Origin: Actinomycetota bacterium
GTDB lineage: Bacteria; Actinomycetota; Actinomycetes; S36-B12
Assembly (NCBI GenBank): GCA_016717115.1
Contig: JADKGE010000002.1
Coordinates: 186,001 to 250,000, forward strand
Reading direction: 5' to 3'
Length of the DNA stretch: 64,000 bases
Part shown: piece by piece, positions 58,589 through 64,000 of the stretch
Numbering within the stretch: position 1 is the first letter of the stretch
How the letters are laid out: every line of letters starts with the position of its first letter
Notes under the pieces: generated by a model
Database searches by the model: none
What the model was told of the DNA's origin: nothing
The model's input: only the letters and a program-made list of their open reading frames with translations
Position numbers and translations under genes: made by a program

Positions 58589-59520
58589 GTTGACTTCTCC
58601 CTCCGCCGCTTAAGGTAGCGGTCGGCCTGGTCGAGCATGCCGCGCCAGGTGGCGCGGAAGTGGTTCTTGCGGGTCCAGGCGTCGGCCCTCGCGTCGAGCA
58701 CGACGGGAACGGGTTGCGTGGGCAGGGACATCGGCCGGATGGGCTGAAGCTCGTCGCGGTCCTCGACCGTGTGCGTGGCCAACTCGCCGAAGCCGATGTT
58801 CGCGATCAGGTTGACGTTACTCGTCGCGGTGAGCTGTCCTGAGACCATCGACGCGAGAACGAACTGGCCGTCCCAGGTGTCGACCTCCTTGCGAGCCAGC
58901 AGCTCGAACGTGGACGCCCAGTACACGCTCGCGGGAATCGATCGACCGGACTGCCGCCAGAGCGCGAGGGGCGGCAGGTCCTTGCGCCAGCCGGCGATGT
59001 CGAGCCGGTGCTGTGCCCAGGAACGGCGCCAGGTGGCCCACCCCCAGATGTGCGGGACCTGCGAGAAACGGTAGGCGCCGGCCGAGCTCATGGCCGACCG
59101 CGGCACGAAGTTGCAGCCCGAGATGGCGAAGACGCGGTGGTCGTCCTGGTAGCGGTCGAGGAGCTCGGCGCAGAACGGGAAGAAGGTGGGGTCGGGGATG
59201 ATGTCGTCCTCGAGGATGATCCCGCGCTCCTCGTGGGTGAAGAACCACGTGATGGCGGTGCTCACGCCCAGGCCGCAGCCCAGGTTGTCGTCCTGGAACA
59301 GCGTCTGCACCGCGCACGGCCAGTCGACGGCCTGGACGAGATCGCGACAGGCCTGCACCCGGTCCGCCTCGCCCTCGCGATCGGGGCGCGGCCCGTCGAC
59401 GGCCACGTAGAGACGTGGTGGCCGGACGAGTCTGAGCCGCTCGATGAGCACCTGCAGGTGATCGGGCCGGTTGAAGGCCATGACCAGCACCGCCTCGGTT
59501 GCCTGCGGTGGGTCCGTCAC
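58585..59520 (-). CDS. glycosyltransferase-like protein, HlpA/GnT-I-like
   Basis: 311 residues. VLVMAFNRPDHLQVLIERL, LYVAVDGPRPDREGE, NLGCGLGVSTAITWFF and RGIILEDDIIPDPTFFPF (E-D-D metal motif) are typical of the bacterial HlpA/GnT-I-like group. HIWGWATWRRSWAQH is a strong family segment. These GT-A proteins are thought to add a sugar to a surface glycan. ATGA overlaps at both ends place it between a membrane protein and uxs, so xylose transfer is a reasonable guess but unproven. Confidence 0.78.
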   Translation of the reverse strand: MTDPPQATEAVLVMAFNRPDHLQVLIERLRLVRPPRLYVAVDGPRPDREGEADRVQACRDLVQAVDWPCAVQTLFQDDNLGCGLGVSTAITWFFTHEERGIILEDDIIPDPTFFPFCAELLDRYQDDHRVFAISGCNFVPRSAMSSAGAYRFSQVPHIWGWATWRRSWAQHRLDIAGWRKDLPPLALWRQSGRSIPASVYWASTFELLARKEVDTWDGQFVLASMVSGQLTATSNVNLIANIGFGELATHTVEDRDELQPIRPMSLPTQPVPVVLDARADAWTRKNHFRATWRGMLDQADRYLKRRREKST

Positions 59521-60908
59521 CCCTCAATGCTCTCAGCCGGAGCCTTGCGTTCGTGGAGCCGGACCCCGACAAGGTGCACGAAGTAGGTCGCCGCCAGCCA
59601 GACAGGGATCTCCAGGAAGACCTTGAGGCGGTTCGCCTCGCTCCAGTCGTTGCGGTTCTGCAGGCCGATCGTTCCCGCGATCATCAGGTACAGGGCGATG
59701 AGCCAGCCATAGCGGCGCAGGAGCAGCCACGAACCACGCGGTCCCTTCATGCCGAAGATCCCCAGAATCACCCCCAGCGCGAGAATCACATAGAGGTAGC
59801 CGGACAGCACTCTGTCCATGGGTGCCCGCCAGGGCACCCCCTGGGCGAAGTTGTTCGGGAAGTACTCCGAGGTCGGCTGCATGGCCATCTGGAAATCGAG
59901 GTCGAGCGACCTCTTCAGCGTGCTCAGCGTCTCCCCGATGGGATGCGACGCGAGCCACCGGTTCGCGAGCTGCTCCCGGATGTAGTTGTCGGCGGCTATC
60001 TCGGGGACGTTGTTGTCCGACTTGAACACGCTGGAGTTCCGCGAGACGTTGTCCGGCACCTCGACGCTGTAGTAGAGGTCCTCCGGCGGGTCGTAGAACA
60101 GCATCCCCGTGCGGTGGTATCCGCCGAACGTCGTGGTGGAGAACGAGCTGTACATGATGAACTGCTTCACCGGCAGCGCCAGCATGAGGAGCACCAGCGC
60201 CACGTCCACGACCATGAGTGCACCTCGGCGGGTGCCCTTCTGCATCCACCAGAAGCAGCCGACCGCAACGAAGAGGATCACGACCACGTGGATCTGGAAG
60301 ATGGTGCGCGTGTAGGTGGTGACCGTCAGCACCAAGAGGAACAGCGTCGTGTACCTCGCCTCATGGGTGCGCAGGAAGCGGTACAACAGGTACAGGGTCA
60401 GCGTGATGAGGTAGAGCGAGAGGTACGTTCCGTCGAGCAGGGTGGCCATCTGCAGGTTGCCGGGGTAGATGGCCCACAGCACGACGACGATCAGGCTCAG
60501 GCGGGTGCTGCGGGTGAGGTCGCGGGCCCACATGAAGACCAACGCGTTCAGCAGGCCGTAGATGACCGCATAGACGACGTAGAGGCGCAGGTCGACGATC
60601 TCCGAGGTGATCGGCGAGTCGGTGAGGGCCTCCGGCAGCGCGAGGGCGTAGAGGATGGCCTGGTGGACGGGCGGCTGGATGTGGAAGTACCACAGGCCCA
60701 GCGGCCCGAAGCTGACCAGGTCGGCGATCTTCACGGTCTGCAGGAGGTCGTCGGAGGCGAACACCTGGAACAGGTACGGCACGGTCTTGACGAGGTTGCT
60801 GCTGAACAGTTCCTCCGGGCGCAGCATCCGGAACGCGGCTTCCGCGACCAGCAGCGCGAGCGTGCTGATCCACCCGATGGCGACCGAAGGTCGGGTGAGC
60901 CACCGCAT
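59517..60908 (-). CDS. polytopic membrane protein, possibly GT-C (PMT-like)
   Basis: 463 residues, about ten helices. The first external loop contains RPEELFSSNLVKTVPYLF and later VFASDDLLQTV; PPVHQAILYALALPEALT is between helices. A large external loop (TGMLFYDPPEDLYYSVEVPD region to about residue 350) separates helices, as in PMT-type GT-C enzymes. ATG at 60908 shares one base with the stop of the DUF2304 gene (TAATG). It lies in one operon with a DPM1-type GT2 and DUF2304, fitting a donor-maker/donor-user set. Confidence 0.62.
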   Translation of the reverse strand: MRWLTRPSVAIGWISTLALLVAEAAFRMLRPEELFSSNLVKTVPYLFQVFASDDLLQTVKIADLVSFGPLGLWYFHIQPPVHQAILYALALPEALTDSPITSEIVDLRLYVVYAVIYGLLNALVFMWARDLTRSTRLSLIVVVLWAIYPGNLQMATLLDGTYLSLYLITLTLYLLYRFLRTHEARYTTLFLLVLTVTTYTRTIFQIHVVVILFVAVGCFWWMQKGTRRGALMVVDVALVLLMLALPVKQFIMYSSFSTTTFGGYHRTGMLFYDPPEDLYYSVEVPDNVSRNSSVFKSDNNVPEIAADNYIREQLANRWLASHPIGETLSTLKRSLDLDFQMAMQPTSEYFPNNFAQGVPWRAPMDRVLSGYLYVILALGVILGIFGMKGPRGSWLLLRRYGWLIALYLMIAGTIGLQNRNDWSEANRLKVFLEIPVWLAATYFVHLVGVRLHERKAPAESIEG

Positions 60909-61258
60909 TACTCCTCCTTGCGCCGCAGGTCTCGGATCTCCTGGTCCAGCAGGGCGATCTCCTCGGCGAGCCTGCGGATGCGTGCCTCGTGGCGCGAGAG
61001 CTCGTAGCTCAGCTGCACGCTGACCAGAACCAGCAGCACCACCGTGATGAAGAACAGCAGGTTCGCGGGCGTGACGACACCCAGGGTGTCGCTGATCCAG
61101 CGGAGGGCGCCGGGGAAGATCGCGAAGAACAGGGCGGCACCGGAGAAGAGCAGCCACAGGACCGCGTACTTCTCGCGAAGCACACCGCGGCGCAGGAGGT
61201 TGAAGACGAAGACGAAGGTGACGATCGCCGCGCCGGCCGCCAGGATCTGCGCCGTCAT
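60908..61258 (-). CDS. DUF2304 small membrane protein
   Basis: 116 residues: three membrane helices (about 3-22, 33-50, 64-85) and a charged coiled tail (YELSRHEARIRRLAEEIALL and RDLRRKEE). YAVLWLLFSGAALFFAIFP is the DUF2304 hallmark. As I recall, these proteins often lie beside DPM1-type GT2 genes in polysaccharide loci, as here (the GT2 gene overlaps it by ATGA). The role is unknown: it may anchor or regulate the transferase, or help move the polyprenyl-phosphate sugar. Confidence 0.85.
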   Translation of the reverse strand: MTAQILAAGAAIVTFVFVFNLLRRGVLREKYAVLWLLFSGAALFFAIFPGALRWISDTLGVVTPANLLFFITVVLLVLVSVQLSYELSRHEARIRRLAEEIALLDQEIRDLRRKEE

Positions 61259-61986
61259 GACTGGTCACCTCGCGGCGTGTAGCCGCCCTTCAGGCTGGTG
61301 GCGATGATGGCGAGGGTGGCGCGTCCAAGGTAGAGCGCCGACCAGACCGCGTTCTTGCTCGGCCGACCCGTCTGCCTGAAGTACATCGTCACCGGCGTCT
61401 CGCGGATGACCAGGCCATGACGGATGGCGATCGACAGCGAGCCCACCGTGTCGCCCAGGTAGTCGGCCGGGTACTCGACGGCGAACAGCGAGATGGCGCG
61501 AGGGCCGGCAGAGCGGAATCCCGACGTGGGATCCGAGATGGTGCCCCTGTTCATTCGCGACAGCGCCTTGGACAGGAGGATCATCGCCCAGCGGCGCGGG
61601 CCGCCAACGAAGTACATCGAGTCCGGGTGGAAGCGCGTGCCGACGACGACGTCGGCATCGGACAGCCCGTCGAGGACGTGGTCGAGGTCGGCTGGATCGT
61701 GCTGTCCGTCGGCGTCCACCTGGACGACCGCGTCGTACCCCTCGCGCTTCGCGTAGAGGAACGCGGTGCGCATCGCGCCCCCGACCCCGACGTTGAAGGG
61801 CAGCGACACCACGGCAGCCCCCGCCGCCGCAGCCAGGTGGGCAGTGTCGTCGCTGGATCCGTCGTTGACCACGAGGATGTCCGCATCAGGCCGGTGCTCC
61901 TGCACCTTGGCGATGACGTCGCCAATCGACCCCTCCTCGTTCCAGGCGGGGATGGCGACCAGTGTCTTCCTGTGCATCGCCGTCAT
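61255..61986 (-). CDS. DPM1-type glycosyltransferase family 2
   Basis: 243 residues. TLVAIPAWNEEGSIGDVI, ADILVVNDGSSDDTAHLA, LPFNVGVGGAMRTAFLYA and AVVQVDADGQHDPADLD (D-A-D-G) are textbook DPM1-family segments, followed by GTISDPTSGFRSAG. No C-terminal helix pair: only a weak hydrophobic end, so it may rely on DUF2304 for membrane contact (inference). It would charge a polyprenyl phosphate with one sugar from a nucleotide donor. ATG at 61986 overlaps the previous stop (ATGA). Confidence 0.9.
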   Translation of the reverse strand: MTAMHRKTLVAIPAWNEEGSIGDVIAKVQEHRPDADILVVNDGSSDDTAHLAAAAGAAVVSLPFNVGVGGAMRTAFLYAKREGYDAVVQVDADGQHDPADLDHVLDGLSDADVVVGTRFHPDSMYFVGGPRRWAMILLSKALSRMNRGTISDPTSGFRSAGPRAISLFAVEYPADYLGDTVGSLSIAIRHGLVIRETPVTMYFRQTGRPSKNAVWSALYLGRATLAIIATSLKGGYTPRGDQS

Positions 61987-63431
61987 CGCCGAGGGGCGGA
62001 CGGTCGCACGAACACGAGAACTCCTGACACGAAGACGACGCTGGCTGCAGCGGTCATGAGTGTAGTGAGCCACAGCGGCACCCCCGTGGCGCTGAGCCAC
62101 GCGGGATCGATCTTGGGGTCGAAGAGGCCGAAGTCCGTGCCGGCGAAGTACCGATGGGCGTTCGCCCAGTACGCCAGGACCGCAGTTGCCGACAGGCCCA
62201 CCGCCAGCACGAGCGCCGGGGTGCGGTTCATCACCAATGGCGCGCCCACGCGCGGGCCGAGGCACAGCACGCCGATCAGGAGGGTTATCAGCGGCAGGAG
62301 GTACCGAGGCTGGACCACCTCGCCCACACCGAGGCCCTCCTTCTGGAGGAACAGCAGGGGAATGGCCACGAGAGCGACTGCTGAGAGCGACGCGGCCACG
62401 GCCTTGCGCCGCGTCATGACGCTGAGGCCGCAGTAGGCGATCGCCCCTAGCGCCAGCGTGCCGACCACCGCGACGAGCGGCGGCAAGATCGTGTCGTTCC
62501 AGCCGAGTGCGCCACCGCCCACCGCCTGCTGGAACAGCACGGGCAGGTAGACGGCATTGGTCAGCAGGAGCCCTGCGCCCCTGGCGGCCGTGCCCATGGT
62601 CTCGCTCTCCCCTGCCGGAGTGCCCTGGAGCAGGTAGCTCAGTCCCGCGTAGACCGTCACGGCGGCGACCACAGCAGTGGAAGGCCAGGCCGAGCGCCAC
62701 CGTGACGGCCCGGCGAGCACGAGCACGAGTGCCGAGGCCAGCACCACGAACGCCGCCGCGTCGACCCGCGACCCCGCGGCCATCAGCCCGGTCAGCACGG
62801 ACGCCGCGGCCACGAGCCAGGTGCGGCGGTTGCGCCAGTCACGTCGGTGCATGAGCGAAAGAGCGAAGGCCCAGTAGAGGGTCAGGCCGACGAGGCTCCA
62901 TCCGCTGGGGTTGGTCGACGACACGACGAACAGGCCGAGGGGGATGAAGGTCACGGTCACGGCCAGGAGCGTGGCCCGACGGATCCCCGCCGGTGCCACG
63001 CGGATGAGCAACGCGAGCAGCAGGCTGGCCAGCGCGGCGTTGAACAGGCGCATCATCAGCACGGAGCGCTCGACGTCGGGGCCGACGAAGACGGCCATCG
63101 TCCGGTAGTACAGGCGCGGGTACAGCCCGGCCGTCTCGTTGACCCGGTCGGTGGCGACCATCTCGTCGGGAATCGACTCCACGCATCCGGCAGACACGGC
63201 GGGATCGAACGCGAAGCACTTCTCGGCATTGACCACTGCCGCAGGCACGCTGCGCTGCAGAAGCTGGCCGGGAACCTCCTCGCATCTGCCGGCCTGAGTC
63301 CCGGCCGCGCACCAGATCGACGTCAGGTGGAAGTCGTCGTCCGGCGACGAGCCCGGCGGCGACGTCAGTGCCCATCCCGCGCACATGACGAAGAACGCCA
63401 CAGGGAGCCACGCCCACGACCAGCGCCTCAC
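61983..63431 (-). CDS. DUF2142 polytopic membrane protein
   Basis: 482 residues, about ten helices. After the first helix: TSPPGSSPDDDFHLTSIWC, the DUF2142 hallmark (S-P-P-x-S-x-P-D-(D/E)-x-x-H). A large cysteine-containing external loop (AEKCFAFDPAVSAGCVE region) follows. DUF2142 proteins are presumed GT-C-like glycosyltransferases of surface glycans; none of their reactions is known to me. GTG at 63431 overlaps the stop of the GT4 gene (GTGA); longer in-frame readings have no start codon with better context. Confidence 0.82.
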   Translation of the reverse strand: MRRWSWAWLPVAFFVMCAGWALTSPPGSSPDDDFHLTSIWCAAGTQAGRCEEVPGQLLQRSVPAAVVNAEKCFAFDPAVSAGCVESIPDEMVATDRVNETAGLYPRLYYRTMAVFVGPDVERSVLMMRLFNAALASLLLALLIRVAPAGIRRATLLAVTVTFIPLGLFVVSSTNPSGWSLVGLTLYWAFALSLMHRRDWRNRRTWLVAAASVLTGLMAAGSRVDAAAFVVLASALVLVLAGPSRWRSAWPSTAVVAAVTVYAGLSYLLQGTPAGESETMGTAARGAGLLLTNAVYLPVLFQQAVGGGALGWNDTILPPLVAVVGTLALGAIAYCGLSVMTRRKAVAASLSAVALVAIPLLFLQKEGLGVGEVVQPRYLLPLITLLIGVLCLGPRVGAPLVMNRTPALVLAVGLSATAVLAYWANAHRYFAGTDFGLFDPKIDPAWLSATGVPLWLTTLMTAAASVVFVSGVLVFVRPSAPRR

Positions 63432-64000
63432 GACGACGCGACCGCCCGGGCCACCGAAGCCGCGAACGAGGCCCACGTCGGCACGGCGTCGACGTCCACC
63501 TCGCTCGCCAGCTCGTCGATCTCGGCCGGGTCGCCGTAGCGCACGAAGGCCTCCACCAAGTCGCCGTGGGTCATGGCCGGGACGCGGCGGGCACCATGGC
63601 CGGCCATCAGGTCTCCGGCCGGCTGGACCCCGTCGAAGAGCACGGGAGTGCCGAGGCGGATCGCCTCCAGCACGGGGATGCCGTACCCCTCGGTGCCGAT
63701 CGACAGGAAGGCGCTCGACCCGTGCACGAGGTCGTCGACCTCCGCGTCACTGGCCCCCTGCACCCAGCGGACCGGCACTCCGTCGTCGACTGCCGTCCGG
63801 ATTGCCCGGTTGATCCCCTCGTCGGACGCGGAGGCGTTGCCGATGAACAGCAGGTCCGCGGCCAGGCCCCCTGCGGCCACAGCCTCCCGGAACGCCGCCA
63901 GTATCTCCACCGGTCGCTTTCGGGCCTCCAGTGTGCCCAGACGGGCGAAGACGGGCCGATCCGGTGACATCGGTGCCCGCACGTCGATGTGGTCGCCGCC
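63428..64000 (-). CDS. glycosyltransferase family 4, C-terminal part (cut by window end)
   Basis: The last 190 codons only; the reading frame is open through base 64000, so the N-terminal acceptor domain lies beyond the window. PVFARLGTLEARKRPVEILAA begins the donor domain, DLLFIGNASASDEGI follows, and IGTEGYGIPVLEAIRLGTPVLF carries the E-x7-E motif. It is the first visible gene of the tight minus-strand operon ending with the LIC_10190-like gene. Donor unknown. Confidence 0.82.
   Translation of the reverse strand, partial: GGDHIDVRAPMSPDRPVFARLGTLEARKRPVEILAAFREAVAAGGLAADLLFIGNASASDEGINRAIRTAVDDGVPVRWVQGASDAEVDDLVHGSSAFLSIGTEGYGIPVLEAIRLGTPVLFDGVQPAGDLMAGHGARRVPAMTHGDLVEAFVRYGDPAEIDELASEVDVDAVPTWASFAASVARAVASS

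Noticed and set aside
1..64000. CRISPR arrays, tRNA/rRNA genes, insertion sequences
   Set aside because: No regularly spaced repeats, no tRNA-like cloverleaf in the gaps, no transposase-like protein or terminal inverted repeats were seen.

Overview
The window is high-GC DNA (about two thirds G+C by eye) with many GTG starts, frequent ATGA/GTGA stop-start overlaps and TANNNT -10 hexamers placed 6-7 bases before start codons (leaderless transcription). These features point to an actinomycete; I cannot name the genus. Nearly all of it is one large surface-glycan locus of 58 genes (two cut by the window edges). No tRNA, rRNA, CRISPR array, transposase, integrase or replication origin was seen. 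No gene-free stretch exceeds 300 bases; the longest are about 143 (27254-27396), 122 (34669-34790) and 119 bases (15564-15682), and each holds a promoter.

Layout. 1-5326: the end of a polyprenyl-phosphate glycosyltransferase, an SDR enzyme, a large membrane protein and a GT4 plus GT-like pair. 5373-13337: a divergent block with methyltransferase, PseB and an O-antigen-ligase-like protein on the minus strand, and aldo/keto reductase, SpsF, a glutamate-semialdehyde-aminotransferase-like enzyme and a membrane protein on the plus strand. With SpsE at 37727-38794 these look like much of a nonulosonic-acid-type sugar pathway. 13344-21512: minus-strand methyltransferases, a methyltransferase-GT2 fusion, and a five-gene operon (membrane protein, zinc-ribbon methyltransferase, GT2, ATP-grasp ligase, amidohydrolase-like). 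21575-24440: GT2 and a PglK-like ABC exporter. 24451-34668: a Campylobacter-Pgl-like set (PglF, PglD, a GT4, PglE-like, PglC-like) with a GT11/GT6 pair, a WecE aminotransferase and two GT2s. 34791-41675: a lower-GC methyltransferase, an RmlD-like SDR, a GT4, SpsE, a GT2 and a second PglK-like exporter. 41727-55856: short alternating units with glycosyltransferases, TylF-type and other methyltransferases, a frameshifted membrane protein, a DUF4910 peptidase-like protein, a PhyH dioxygenase, a capsule-type protein and two fucosyltransferase-like proteins. 55853-64000: a tight minus-strand operon with UDP-xylose synthase, DUF2304, DUF2142, DPM1-type GT2 and GT-C-like membrane proteins.

How it may work together (inference). 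PglF-E-D would make UDP-diNAcBac and PglC would load it on undecaprenyl phosphate. GT4, GT2, GT11 and GT6 enzymes would extend it, and the PglK-like exporters would flip it. Four DPM1-type GT2s could make polyprenyl-phosphate sugars used outside by the many GT-C-like membrane proteins. The O-antigen-ligase-like protein could polymerise the glycan or transfer it. No PglB/STT3 oligosaccharyltransferase, Wzx or Wzz is present in the window.
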